DNA of 64,000 nucleotides from assembly GCA_012274445.1 (NCBI GenBank), contig JAAROD010000093.1:1860001-1924000 (forward strand), given 5' to 3'. This document shows, one piece after another, positions 21,692-31,845 of the stretch. The number at the start of each line of letters is the position of its first letter. The first letter of the stretch is position 1. The notes under the pieces were generated by a model, which saw nothing but the letters and a program-made list of their open reading frames with translations, was not told where the DNA came from and did not search any database. The stretch is from Sclerotiophoma versabilis. Lineage: Eukaryota > Ascomycota > Dothideomycetes > Pleosporales > Didymellaceae. The position numbers and the translations under genes were made by a program.

Positions 21692-23128
21692 ATGGTAGAC
21701 CAAGAGCATCATCTCGCGCATGACAATGCGTCAACGGAACGCAGCAAGAAGCCAAGTATGCCTTCGCGACCCGTCTTTATGTCTCACTCACCAACATATA
21801 TAGTCAAATGGTACCGCACGCCCTTCTACAATGCTACCATCCTCGGCTTCTGCAGTCTCGCAGCCCCCGGTCTGTGGGGCGCAATGAACTCTCTCGGCGC
21901 TGGCGGTGCCCAAGAACCCTACCTGGTTAACACCGCCAACGCGCTCACCTTCTGCTTGATGATTGTGTCCTGCTGGCTCACATCCTCGCTGGTCAAGTAC
22001 ATCGGCATCAAAGGCGCGCTAGTCGCAGGGACCATTGGCTTCGCGCCGTACAGCGCAGGTCTGTACCTGAACAACCGTTTTGGCACGGAATGGCTCGTTA
22101 TTCTTGGCGCGGCGCTGTGCGGGACCTCTGCTGGGATCTTCTGGGCGAGTGAGGCGGCGATTGCGATTGCGTATCCGGAGCCGAGGAATAGGGGGAAGAT
22201 GATCGCGTATTGGATTACCTGGACGTGTGTGGGGCGCATTCTGGGTGGGGCGATTAACTTGGGTCTGAACCATGAGCAGAACACTGCTGGCAAGGTTGGG
22301 TACACCGTATATCTGATATTCATTGCGCTGCAGTGTCTTGGGCCTTTCGTCGCGCTGCTGTTGAATCGGCCGGATCGAGTCCAACGCTCGGACGGGGTGC
22401 CGGTGAAGCTGCAGATCTACGACAATCCGTGGCAAGAGATTAAAGCGACTACGAAGGCGTTCTTGAACAAGGAGTTTCTTTTGCTGATCTTTTGGATTGG
22501 TCAGGGTGTCTACAGCGAGGCTGTGTACTACACTTACATCGCTTTGTGGTTCAGCGTTCGCGCTCGCTCGTTGGGCTCGTTCTTGTCCGGCGTCGTTGCG
22601 ATCGTTGTTACAAATCTGCTAGGTGCATGGCTTGACACGCACAGTGTGGCCCTGAAGAAGCGAGCGCGTTGGGCCTTCGCAGTCATCATGGTTACGCAGG
22701 GTGCGTGGTGGATCTGGCTCACCATCAACGTCACACAGTATTCTCGATCCGGGGCTCTATACGACTGGGCAGACGAGGGTTTCGGTCGTGCGTTTGCTCC
22801 TTTCATCTTCCTTGTTGCAGGATTTCAGCTAAACTACAACTTCGCGTTCTTCCTGGTCGGCCAGATCTCCAAGAGTCCACAGGAGACAATACGTCTTGCT
22901 GCGCTTCTACGTGGCACTGAGTCAGCCTGGCAGGCACTTAGTTACGGGTTGAATGCCATCCCAGTCTTTGCGACTGCGGGAACGTACTTCAACTTTGGAC
23001 TTTGGGCGGTGGCGCTCTTCCCTGCATGGTTAGTCATCAAGACCATTGGGGTTAGGAAGTACAATGATGAAGCTGAGTTTGGCGTGGAGAGAAGCGAAGA
23101 GACAATCGGGGAAAAAGGCAGTTCGTAG
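21692..23128 (+). CDS. UNC93-like major facilitator superfamily protein
   Basis: Single exon, 478 residues, about 11-12 membrane segments after a ~45-residue hydrophilic N-tail. The first segment, YNATILGFCSLAAPGLWGAM, then NSLGAGG, is the hallmark start of the fungal UNC93/DUF895 branch of the MFS. A second landmark is the loop with GTSAGIFWASEAAIAIAYPE followed by NRGK. Fungal members are uncharacterised transporters or regulators; substrate unknown. The ATG at 21692 is the first in frame and gives the usual tail length. The frame is intact, with no odd features. Confidence 0.9.
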   Translation: MVDQEHHLAHDNASTERSKKPSMPSRPVFMSHSPTYIVKWYRTPFYNATILGFCSLAAPGLWGAMNSLGAGGAQEPYLVNTANALTFCLMIVSCWLTSSLVKYIGIKGALVAGTIGFAPYSAGLYLNNRFGTEWLVILGAALCGTSAGIFWASEAAIAIAYPEPRNRGKMIAYWITWTCVGRILGGAINLGLNHEQNTAGKVGYTVYLIFIALQCLGPFVALLLNRPDRVQRSDGVPVKLQIYDNPWQEIKATTKAFLNKEFLLLIFWIGQGVYSEAVYYTYIALWFSVRARSLGSFLSGVVAIVVTNLLGAWLDTHSVALKKRARWAFAVIMVTQGAWWIWLTINVTQYSRSGALYDWADEGFGRAFAPFIFLVAGFQLNYNFAFFLVGQISKSPQETIRLAALLRGTESAWQALSYGLNAIPVFATAGTYFNFGLWAVALFPAWLVIKTIGVRKYNDEAEFGVERSEETIGEKGSS

Positions 23129-23274
23129 AGACACTTGAGGATCGATGTCAGAGCATTGAGTACGCTCAACAACTGCTGTTTTGACCGTAATATATAAGGT
23201 CGAAAGTACAAAATATGTTACAAGACTCCCAGCCAGACGTCGTCTCGAGCCTATGTTTCGGCCTTACCCAAAGA

Positions 23275-24278
23275 TTACTTGGTGGAAAGGAGGCCGTGCT
23301 GCTGCAATTGTGCAACCAAGCTCTTGTCTACTTTGCCGATCTGTTCGGCTCTCCGTGGACTGATTGTGTGTGGCCTCAACTGCACTTTCTTGCCCTCGAT
23401 GACTTTGTCGTTGAGCGCTTCAACTGCTCGCTCGGCATGCTCCTTTGTTGCGAAGTCGATGAATGTCACGAAAGTGCTGTCGCTTCTCTTGTCAGACTTC
23501 CAAGGTGGGTTTATTGCTCCGATGGTCTCCACCCCGAGTGGTGTGATGTGCTTGTCGATTATTTCCCGTTTTCTGGCGTTAACGGACTTCCCGTCGCCCT
23601 TTTGAACAAGCCAGCCGGGGTTCTCAACGCGGAGTATGTATCGTCGACCCTCGAGAAGGCCTCGGATAGCCTGAGACGGAGTGTTCTCATCATAGAGAAA
23701 CATTCGGTTTTCTTTTTTGAACCCGGCATCCCAGTAGAACGTGTCGGACAGCGGACGAACGACTAACGAACGGCTCTGAAGCTTCTGGCCGTCCAAAGCC
23801 TTGATGGCCTTCTGAGCTTGCTCTTCGCTCCCTAGCTCGATGAAAGCGGAAGTATCACATTGGAATGTGAAGCGATCAATGCGAAATTGGATCCTCTTGC
23901 TATGAATTCGTCAGTAAACACGTGACCTAGACGCCGCTGACTGTCATCAGCGCTTCTTATGGGAGTTACTCACACATCAAATCCAGCGTTGCGAAGGAGC
24001 TGCTTGATATCCGCGGGCACGGTATCCCATGGCATCTTCGTAATTGCAATTGATCGCGCATGATTCCCGGAGGACGCGGTTTGGGTGGATGTGAGTGGAA
24101 TTTCTGGGCCCGTTGCCGGTGTCTGAATGATATCCTCCTGGATTCGCACACTTGAGGAGAACTGCTGTCTTGAGACTGCTGTACTCGCAACGCGGAGTAT
24201 CGAACCGGTGGCGCGATGAGCTGTGAAGCCCCTGGACAGGACGAAGCGGCCCTGCGAGAGGATCCTGGGTACAGCCAT
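23275..24278 (-). CDS. Mitochondrial protein with two RRM domains
   Basis: Two exons, 24278-23974 and 23899-23275 (intron gtgagt...catag), give 309 residues. The N-terminus (MAVPRILSQGRFVLSRGFTA) is Arg/Ser-rich without acidic residues, typical of a mitochondrial import signal. RRM1 spans ~73-150, with RNP2-like SIAITKMP and RNP1-like SAFIELG; the intron splits this domain. RRM2 spans ~185-285, with RYILRVENP, TFVTFIDF and KKVQLRP. It probably binds mitochondrial RNA; the target is unknown. It is transcribed divergently from the gene at 24557, another predicted mitochondrial RRM-like protein. Confidence 0.85.
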
Positions 24279-24556
24279 TGCAACTGGAGGATTGTTATTG
24301 TTAGGCTTAGGGTCTTAAATCCTTGGTAGAACGACACTCCTGATTATCCAGGACGTCGAGATTGTGTTGTTGATGCATATGCGCTGGAAAAAGTCCACTT
24401 GGTTGGTGCCAAGACCATACCGTATCGATACGCACGGATGCGCTAGCCTCATCTTGCAATAGCAAATCTCCATCCCGTTGGCATCTCTTGCGAACCTCAC
24501 GTCTACTCCTGTATTTTCTTTTAGTCGTGCGTCTTACAGCGGTGTTTATGTACACT
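24279..24556. promoter_or_regulatory. Shared promoter of two divergent mitochondrial genes
   Basis: Only 278 bases separate the start codons of the minus-strand RRM gene (24278) and the plus-strand gene (24557). Both should be driven from here. No clear TATA box is visible on either side, which fits housekeeping expression. Confidence 0.55.
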
Positions 24557-25721
24557 ATGGTTGCCTCCCTAAGAATGATTGCACGAAGTGTTCTCACCAC
24601 TGGACGATTGAACAAGCGCACACCAACAGCCGCAACGGCAACATTGAGATCTTGTCTTCTCCCAGAAACATGTCTTGCGCCTCACAGCCGTAGTCTGCAT
24701 GTCATTGCACCTCGAGCCACGGCTTCTGCCAAAGAGGCCCCTGCCCAACGGACCTTCACCATGCAGCCTTCCCCTCCAAAATCTTCATACAGAGAAGTTC
24801 TCAACGATCCTAATTGGCGTCACCCTCACTTCGGTTTCGCTGCTGCTGATCTTCCGAATCTCGTCTGCATCGGACTGCCCCGGGGCGTGAGGGAGGATGA
24901 CGTGAAAGCTTTGATTGCCAGAGCAGGGCTAAAGGAGTAAGTTGTCTCCCAGAGACAACTTCCAACAACCTACTTATGCAAGTCGCAGCGCCAAAATCCT
25001 CATGAATTACTATATTGAGACGGGCAAGCCCGGTAGTTTGTGCTATCTGAGAATTGCAGACGAGAACAAAGTTGACGCTGCTATTGCTGCTCTATCACGC
25101 CTAACCCTCCTCGGTTCTGAGCTCAATCCAGAGAAATTCGATTTCTGGAAAGATTCCCTCACGGATGAACCCTCTTTAATGGCTGGCTGGCTACCATCAC
25201 CAACGAATAATCTCCAATCTCGGGTAGTCCGACCCGCACGTACAGAGCCACCCAAGCTCCTACCCGCATTGATGGGGGAGCAATGGGTGCGTTTCTCAAA
25301 CTTGCCGCCCGTGGAACTAGAAGCCAAAGACGCTTATCTCCCAGTTGCACAAGCATTCTACAAGATGTTTTACAAGTACGATGTTGTAGGGATCACAGCT
25401 CTGCGGAGGCACCGCACCAGGGCCACCGGCTGGTATTGCGACATTCTGTTTGGAAACCGTGACGACGCAAAGGCAGCGCGCACATCACACACGAAGAAAC
25501 ACTGGTTCATGGGCCGTCGTGGAGTAGCAAAAATCTTCAGGGGCGGACCCAATATCCACAATGCGCTCTGGAAGTATCGGCAATCTCTTCCTGAAGACAC
25601 GCCCGACGCTGAGGTCGGTCGCCTGTTGGAGGAGAAATACAAAGAGATATACAAAGTCCATCCTGCAGATCTCCAACGACGCCAGGACTACCCGACCCCG
25701 GAGTCAGCCGTTGGATTCTAG
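24557..25721 (+). CDS. Predicted mitochondrial RRM-like protein
   Basis: Exons 24557-24936 and 24989-25721 (intron gtaagt...cgcag) give 370 residues. I chose the ATG at 24557 because it opens a basic, Ser/Thr-rich import signal (MVASLRMIARSVLTTGRLNK). Upstream in-frame ATGs at 24488 and 24548 would add a hydrophobic piece. Residues ~95-165 read like an RRM: LVCIGLPRGV (RNP2-like), helix EDDVKALIARAGL, and LCYLRIADENKVDAAIAAL. The intron lies inside this unit, as in the divergent neighbour, which suggests a common ancestor. The C-terminal half is conserved-looking (HWFMGRRGVAKIFRGGPNIH) but not recognised. A role in mitochondrial RNA metabolism is inferred from domain and neighbour only. Confidence 0.78.
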
Positions 25722-25828
25722 AACGACACTTTCACAGTCAGTGCTGTGTGACGACGCATTCAATCTATCCATGCGAGGCTTCAGTTCAGTATGACATTGA
25801 TTTATTTGTATTTCAATATTCGACCTCT

Positions 25829-27558
25829 TCATGTTCTGGCCCGGAACTGCAGCATTGGTCCATCTTTCTTACTCGCGAAAACGTCCTGAATCTGATACTC
25901 CGTCGCCCTCGTCCTTCCAACTTCCAGATCCTTACTGCCGGCGCCCAGCGTCGTTCCAGGGGCGAGCCTCAGATCATACAGATATAAAATTCGCGCGATG
26001 GTGACAGTCAACTCGACGTACGCAAGACCCTTGCCGATGCATCCACGGGGGCCAATGCTGAAGGGGTTGAAAGCCGATTGCGCGGCTGGCAGACTGTTGT
26101 AGAGAGGGTTGGTCGATGGGTCTGCGAGCCAGCGCTCCGGGATGTAGTCGAAGGGCTGAGGGTAGTAGTTTGGGTTGTGGTGGATGGTGTAGATTGGCAC
26201 GCCAACATCGACACCGGCCGGGATGTGCTTGCCATCGATATCCATGCCACCGGGTAGGACTTGACGAGGAAGGGCGCCGGCGACCGGAGGTGTCATACGC
26301 ATCGTCTCGTCGATGCAGGCCTTCAAGTAAGAGCAGCCGCTCAGCTTGGGGCTGGTGACGATCTCCTCGACATCCGAGAACGTCTCACGGATTTCCTTGC
26401 ACAACTTTTCCAGCACTTTGGGGTTGTGCGCCAGATAGAAGAGAGTACCGGACATGGCGGTCGATGTCGTGTCTGAGCCTGCAATGATCAACAGGTTTGA
26501 CTCGCCCCACAGCTCATTCATGTTGAAGCCCTCTCCGGTTTCCGCATCCTTGGCGTTCAAGAGGTAGTAGAAAAAGTCCTTGCGATCAGCCTCCAGGCCC
26601 AGCTTCGTGCGCTCCATAGCCTGTGCCTTGCTGTACTGCATGTACTGCGCTCGCTGTCCGGCAATCTTGCGGAAGAATAGCTTGTCCAGGTGCCAGTTGT
26701 GGATCGTAAGATGCGTACCGCACTGCCTTGGTCAGCACAGTCTTTCAGGAACAACTTCCAACAACCACAATACTTACAATCAAATGCCTATGCGCCGCGT
26801 TACCAACCAACTGCGTCGCAAACCGGTTCACAGGACTCTCAAGCATGCCAAACGCCTTGCCAAACACCAGATCGCCCATGATATCAAACACTAACCACTC
26901 ACACCAATGCGCCGCATTCCACGCGCCATTCCAACCCTGGCCGTCGGCAAACTTCTCTCCCCCATCGACCGTGTGGGCCTCGCCGCCAGTCGTACGGCCC
27001 AGCAACTCGCACCCAACGCGCACGTTAGCGATGATGTATTTCTCCAGGGTGCGGATGGCACTATCGCTAAACGCGGAGCTCATGACCCTCCTCTTGCGGG
27101 CGTGCTGCATCTTATCAATTGCACTGTGCACGCTAACCGCGGCAGGGGTGCTGGGAAACGCCTTGTAGAAATCTGCCTTCTTGACATTGCTGCGGAAGCC
27201 GTAGATGGTCTTGAGCCCCGTGGCGGTGTTGACGGAGAGCAGATTCGGCCCCAGGCGCACGTAAGGCCCATACTGCGCGTGGGCGTTGGCAAAGGCTAGG
27301 TGCCGGCTGCCCTTGTATGCGTAGTAGGCGAGGTAGATGTCTGTGATTTTCGCAAGGAAAGGGCCCGGGTATGCGGCGAGCGGGTGGAGTGTGAGGCGGT
27401 AGAGGACAACGGCGAGGATCTGGGCCAAGTCAGCGGCAGTCCAGAATTGGAAACCGGGGTTGGATTCAGCGTACGTAGAGAATCAGCGCTCCGACGATGG
27501 AGCAAACGAGCAGCACGGGCGAAGCCAGCAGCGCGTAGGCAAGAGTAAACAGCCCCAT
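25829..27558 (-). CDS. Cytochrome P450 monooxygenase, three exons
   Basis: Exons 27558-27475, 27419-26778 and 26722-25829 give 539 residues. Exon 1 is almost exactly the membrane anchor (MGLFTLAYALLASPVLLVCS...). The proline hinge LHPLAAYPGPFLAKI follows in exon 2. Canonical motifs: WxxxR-type helix C (ARKRRVMSSAF), I-helix oxygen-activation site IAGSDTTSTA, K-helix ETMR, PERW, and the heme loop FSIGPRGCIGKG with the Cys ligand. All are intact, so an active ER enzyme is expected. It resembles fungal CYP families of secondary metabolism or detoxification. No PKS, NRPS or terpene gene is nearby, so substrate remains open. Confidence 0.93.
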
Positions 27559-27717
27559 GACGGGAATGCAATTAGTCGAGTTGATAGCAGAAATCAAGCA
27601 TTGACACCACCGCGGGTGGGTTAGTTAGTACACAGCAAGCAAGCAAGCAAAGCGTCTGCGTAATACTTGAATTGCGCAGAGAGCAAAAGAGCAAGAGAGT
27701 ATCAGCAAATAAGAGCC

Positions 27718-27737
27718 AAAAAAAAAAAACCCCCCCC
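27718..27737. repeat. Homopolymer pair A12-C8
   Basis: Twelve A directly followed by eight C, in the leader side of the P450 gene. Confidence 0.9.
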
Positions 27738-28044
27738 TCTCCCCTCCTCATCTCTTTAAATACTCAGCACCTGATTTACTTCCACCGCCATCCGCAACCC
27801 ACACACAACCCAGTTGCAACCCGCAGTATCCAGCCCCCCGCATCCTCCTCATACGCGCGCACAAAAAAAATGTCGAAACGCAACGCGCCGCGCCAGTCCC
27901 GTGCGCAGCGTCCCAGTCTTTCTTTCCTCCCATCACCGCTGGCGGATCGCACAGGTATATGTCAGATATCGCGACGGGTAGTGCCGGCTATCGCTGGGGA
28001 GCAAAGTCACGTGCCGGCGTGCTGTAGGGCATTGGCGGGCGCGG

Positions 28045-28113
28045 ATAGTGCGGTGCAGACTAGTGCAGTGCAGTGCAGGCTAGTGCAGTAGTGCGGTGCA
28101 GGGCTAGTGCGGC
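28045..28113. repeat. Imperfect tandem repeat of a TAGTGCRGTGCAG unit
   Basis: About five partial copies of a TAGTGC(A/G)G-type unit with internal GTGCA duplications. Non-coding spacer. Confidence 0.75.
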
Positions 28114-28250
28114 GGAATGCCTAACCGGTGCGGATAGTCGCGATACAAACGGGATGGAGGGCTGGGTGGATGGGGGCGGGATTGGACGCGTAGAGGGGGA
28201 GTACTTTGTAGGAGTGGAGACGGAAGATTTTGATTTGTTTTGGGTCTTTT

Positions 28251-28270
28251 GGGGGGGGGGGGGGGGGGGG
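28251..28270. repeat. G20 homopolymer
   Basis: Twenty consecutive G on the plus strand, followed at 28289-28322 by three copies of an 11-base unit (GGCTTGACTTT). The tract could form a G-quadruplex and may vary in length. Confidence 0.9.
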
Positions 28271-28534
28271 ATGTGGGGGCTTAGGCTTGGCTTGACTTTG
28301 GCTTGACTTTGGCTTGACTTGGTATTGTTGTTCCGATGTAGACTTTAGCGGTGCATTGCTGTCATGGTTACGCGCTCACGATCCGCAGAATCTCGTACAA
28401 TGTGTGTTGTATTGCAGTCATGATTTTTGTGTGTTGGAAAAAGATCACAGATCCAGCATCAAATTTTTGACTCGATAGTGTTGCGCTCCTGCCGTCCTTT
28501 TCTACGCCCTCACTCTCAACACCGCATCATTCGC

Positions 28535-28903
28535 CTACGCACCCCCCTCCCGCTTAGCATACTCCTCCTCCATCCTCTCCTCATACAGCCGATCGTTCTC
28601 TTCCTGCCTCCGCTTCTGCTCCTGCTCCTGATTCTGGCTCTGGCTCTGGCTCTGGCTCTGCTCCCGCTCCTCGGCATCTGTCACGTCGGTAATTCTGCCT
28701 GCCGCCGCCCCATCGGCAATGCGCCGCCCGCTGCGGTCCATCTCGAAGCGCTCCTCGCGCGGCGCCTGGCCCGGCTGGCTGGTCGTCCGGTGCACGCGTG
28801 TACCTGTGGCGTCGGACTGGGTGTGCTGTGTGTAGGATGTGGTTTGGCCGTTGATGGAGCTCGTGCTCGAGGAGAAGGTCTGAGATTGGAAGGAGGAGGG
28901 CAT
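28535..28903 (-). CDS. Small conserved fungal protein, Gln/Ser-rich
   Basis: Single exon, 122 residues, no signal peptide or membrane segment. The N-terminal third is Ser/Thr/Gln-rich. The middle has a charged block (REERFEMDRSGRRIADG) and the C-terminus ends with an acidic/basic helix (YEERMEEEYAKREGG). I recall a family of small Pezizomycotina proteins with the same ERFE...GRI.DVTDA...EYAKREGG layout; function unknown. A hexanucleotide microsatellite (CTCTGG units, about 28633-28668) codes the SQSQSQSQ run, so length here may vary between strains. Confidence 0.7.
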   Translation of the reverse strand: MPSSFQSQTFSSSTSSINGQTTSYTQHTQSDATGTRVHRTTSQPGQAPREERFEMDRSGRRIADGAAAGRITDVTDAEEREQSQSQSQSQNQEQEQKRRQEENDRLYEERMEEEYAKREGGA

Positions 28904-29305
28904 TGTGGGGTTGGGTGTGTATGTGTGTATATGTGTGTGTGTCTTGTGGATGGACTAGAGGTGGACTTTTAGGGATTAAAAGCTGGTGTACATGGGTTTA
29001 GGTAGGTGTTGTTTGTGTGGAGATGATGCTGCGATTGTCTGCTGTGTGGGGTGCGGAGAAGTGTGACGTCACAGGGTCCAAATGCATGCTTTGCTTTGCT
29101 GTCTGTTTGACTGGTTGGCTGTCTGTCACGCGAAGACAGCTGACATGACACAACCGTACCATGTCCCCTCACAAGAATATCTGCTGAAATCCTGAACTCG
29201 TACACCACAGGGCAGCACGAGGAGAGAGTGCCAGAATCTAAGTCGATATGAATGAGCTAAAGTGACAGGAGCTAAAGTAGTGGCCTCTTATGAGCGAGTA
29301 TCGCT

Positions 29306-29553
29306 TTATGATCCACCATAGCGATTGCTCGTGAGCGAGTGGCTAATATTGTTGAAGAACTTCTTCACAGACCCGTTGCTGTGGGCGGTCAGCAGAGCGG
29401 TCAGATAAGTTTGGTGACTTACTTCTCCGGCTCGAAGGTCTTGACGTCTGGGTGGTTACCCTTGTAGGTGCGTCGCGCATATGCAATGGCCTCTGCGGCC
29501 GCGTCTTTCTCCTTCTCACCGTCTTGGACGGGGGGCTGCTGGGCCGAAGACAT
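29306..29553 (-). CDS. Very small conserved protein, 44 or 67 residues
   Basis: The ATG at 29553 opens MSSAQQPPVQDGEKEKDAAA followed by a helix and HPDVKTFEPEK. If unspliced it stops at 29419 (44 residues). A canonical 44-base intron (gtaagt...cacag, 29422-29379) would join exon 29553-29423 to 29378-29306. The protein then continues with NNGSVKKFFNNI to a stop at 29306, 67 residues in total. I prefer the spliced form because the joined frame reads on sensibly. No domain recognised. The hydrophilic, helix-prone content suggests a small cytosolic protein. Confidence 0.5.
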
Positions 29554-29676
29554 GGTTGTGGATGTGTGAATTGCAGTGACGATCGAGCCAGAATGCAGCG
29601 GAGGGCAAGAGGAATGCAGGTTATAAACAAACAAGCACGAACATAAACTCGCATCTACTGACTATTTATTGATTGC

Positions 29677-29750
29677 TACTGACTGCCTATTGATTACTAC
29701 CGACTGCCTATTGGTTACTACCGACTGCCTATTGATTACCTACCGACGAC
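29677..29750. repeat. 21-bp tandem repeat, about 3.5 copies
   Basis: Unit CTACYGACTGCCTATTGRTTA repeated three times and then a partial copy, with single-base differences. Lies in the spacer upstream of the small gene at 29553. Confidence 0.85.
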
Positions 29751-30116
29751 CTACTCGTGAAATATCTCCCGCCAGGCTTCACCGGCGGCCAGCCAAGCGA
29801 GGCGGAGCACGAGAAGCACCCACGAGATCACGGTCAGTCGTCCAGAGATGCACGGTGTGGTTCAGCATTCATGCCTGAGTATGCCTTGCGAATACGGCGA
29901 TAACGAAGTGCTCGGGTGGGGAGGGTGTTGATGCAGGCAGGCTAATCGCTGCCATACCGAAGCCGTGCGTGGGCCAGGCGAGGCCGCGCCCGCCGCGTGC
30001 ACAATCAATAGACTAGCGGGCCCGCTAGAGGCTGGAGGCGAGACCCCTGAAGTCGCCGGCGGACGGCAAGCTGCTGATCTCGTTCGCCGGTCAGGCACCA
30101 CCGCCAATCCTCCCCG

Positions 30117-30205
30117 TTCAGTCTGTCCTCCATCCAGGCTGTCCTTCACCTCCACAGTCTGTCCTCCTCCTCCACAGTCTGTCCTTCCCCTCCACAGTCT
30201 GCCCA
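30117..30205. repeat. Tandem repeat in the leader of the 30208 gene
   Basis: Pyrimidine-rich units built on CTCCACAGTCTGTCCT, about four imperfect copies, ending immediately before the start codon at 30208. Confidence 0.75.
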
Positions 30206-30207
30206 AG

Positions 30208-31729
30208 ATGCGCCTCGCCGGGCTGCCCTTCGTTTCGCTCCTTCTCTCCTCTGCGCTTGCACGAGACGGTTTCGATTTCACAACTTGCAGCAAAGACGAC
30301 GCCGAGGCCGAGGAGTGCAGGCAGAAGATGGACGGCGTGGTCGAGGTTACACCCGGGATCTCGTACTTTGCGAAGATTGCGTGCCAGGACTGCCCCTACG
30401 CGGAGACGTGGAATGAGGACTCGGACGACGGCAAGCCGGAGAGCCGAATCACGCACGGCGACCAGGAGCTGGTGAGTGTCATCCTGCTGGCAGTGTCTTC
30501 GTGTTGGCAACGTCTTCGTATTGGCAGCATCGTATTGGCAGCATCGTATTGGCAGCATCGTATTGGTAGCATCGTATTGGCAGCGTCGTATTCGCAGCGT
30601 CTTCGTATTGGCAGTTCATGCAACGCTCTTACTGACCACGCCTGCGCAGTTCTTCAACATCACCCTGGCAAATGACACCCGCTCGCTGCTCCTCAACGGC
30701 AAGGAGGTCTTCCCCTCCCTCGCCACCATCCCCAGCCCGCCGCTCGTCTCGGTCGCCCTGCTGCACCCGGACTTCTCGTACAAGAACCTCTCCGCCGCAG
30801 CAACCTGCTCGAACCCGACCTGCTCCGGCCCCAAGATAGGCGCCGACTGCACGGAATGGTGCCAGACGCTGCCCCTCGCCCGCATGCTCGCCGACTACTC
30901 CTACTCGGCCCACACCCAGCGCGAGGAGGCCGACGCCGGCATCCGTCTCTGGGACCTCATCTTCGACCCCGTGGGCGGCCGCATCATGCCACTCGCAGGC
31001 GCCAGCGGCGTCTCTGTCCCCTGGAAACTCGACGACCCGGACCGCAAGTCTCTCCACATCGTCGTCGCCGGCCAGCCCGTCCGCGGCCACACGGTCCACC
31101 GCCACAACGCCCAGGACGGCGGCCTCTTCAGCTCGGTGACCGGCGGTGAAATCTACGACCTCGAGATCACAAAGGTGGAGCAGGTGGTGCGCCGCTTCGA
31201 GTTTGCTGACCCCAAGCTCGGCTTCTTCGCCACCATCCGCAGATTCTTCGGCGGCGACGTGTGGAAGGCCGACGGCGAGCTGGTCTATCTGAGCGAAGAA
31301 TGGGGCGTCTGGGGCAAGAAGGGCACGTTGAGGAACTGGGTTGGCTCAGTCTTCCACTCCAACTTCGTGGGGCTGTTCTTCATCGTCGTCGCGAGCATCG
31401 TCGGTGGCTTCATTGCCCTTCGCCTTGTCCACACCTTCTGGCTGTTTGCGAAGCAGCAGAGCGGCCTGGCGAGGTGGAAGGGCATTGACGCTGTGTACAC
31501 CCAGCTGAACCAGGACAGGGGCCGCGGTGGCGATGAGGACGACTGGAGTGAGAGGCATGAGAGCTTTGGGGACAGCCACCAAGGCGACTACCAGGCCGAC
31601 TACAGGGACAGCTACGAAGAGGGCGCCAGTCGGTCGAGCATGGCCTGGAGCGAACAGAGGATGAAGCCGCTGCCGACCAAGCCGTTGCCCGAGAAGCCAC
31701 TGCCTCAGGAGCCGCTCATTGATGCCTAG
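30208..31729 (+). CDS. Type I membrane protein, fungal, unknown function
   Basis: Exons 30208-30471 and 30650-31729 give 447 residues. The start is set by a good signal peptide (MRLAGLPFVSLLLSSALA). The lumenal or extracellular part (~20-300) has several Cys pairs (CQDCPY, CSNPTCSG, CTEWC) and N-glycosylation sequons. One transmembrane segment follows (FVGLFFIVVASIVGGFIAL, near 31,365-31,420). The cytosolic tail is ~100 residues, acidic then Pro/Lys repetitive (KPLPTKPLPEKPLPQEPL). No known domain is recognised. The phase-0 intron is 178 bases, long for this window, and is mostly a 14-bp minisatellite. The gene ends 117 bases from the convergent NmrA-like gene. Confidence 0.8.
30500..30618 (+). 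repeat. 14-bp minisatellite inside an intron
   Basis: Six or more copies of a unit like GGCAGCATCGTATT, some with GTC or TTC variants, filling most of intron 30472-30649. Donor (gtgagt) and acceptor (cgcag) lie outside the array. Confidence 0.85.
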
Positions 31730-31845
31730 GACTTGGTCAGGCCTGATTCACTTCTTGTCTTTACTTGTCGTATTTACTTTTTGAATAGACTTATGGATGC
31801 ATGACTTTTTCCCGCTAGCGTCAACCCGCAAACCTGGAGTCCCAG

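Noticed and set aside
27870..28091. Small plus-strand frame starting MSKRNAPRQSRAQRPS with a good start context
   Set aside because: Runs into the TAGTGC repeat array with no domain or homologue recalled; probably a leader-region frame by chance.
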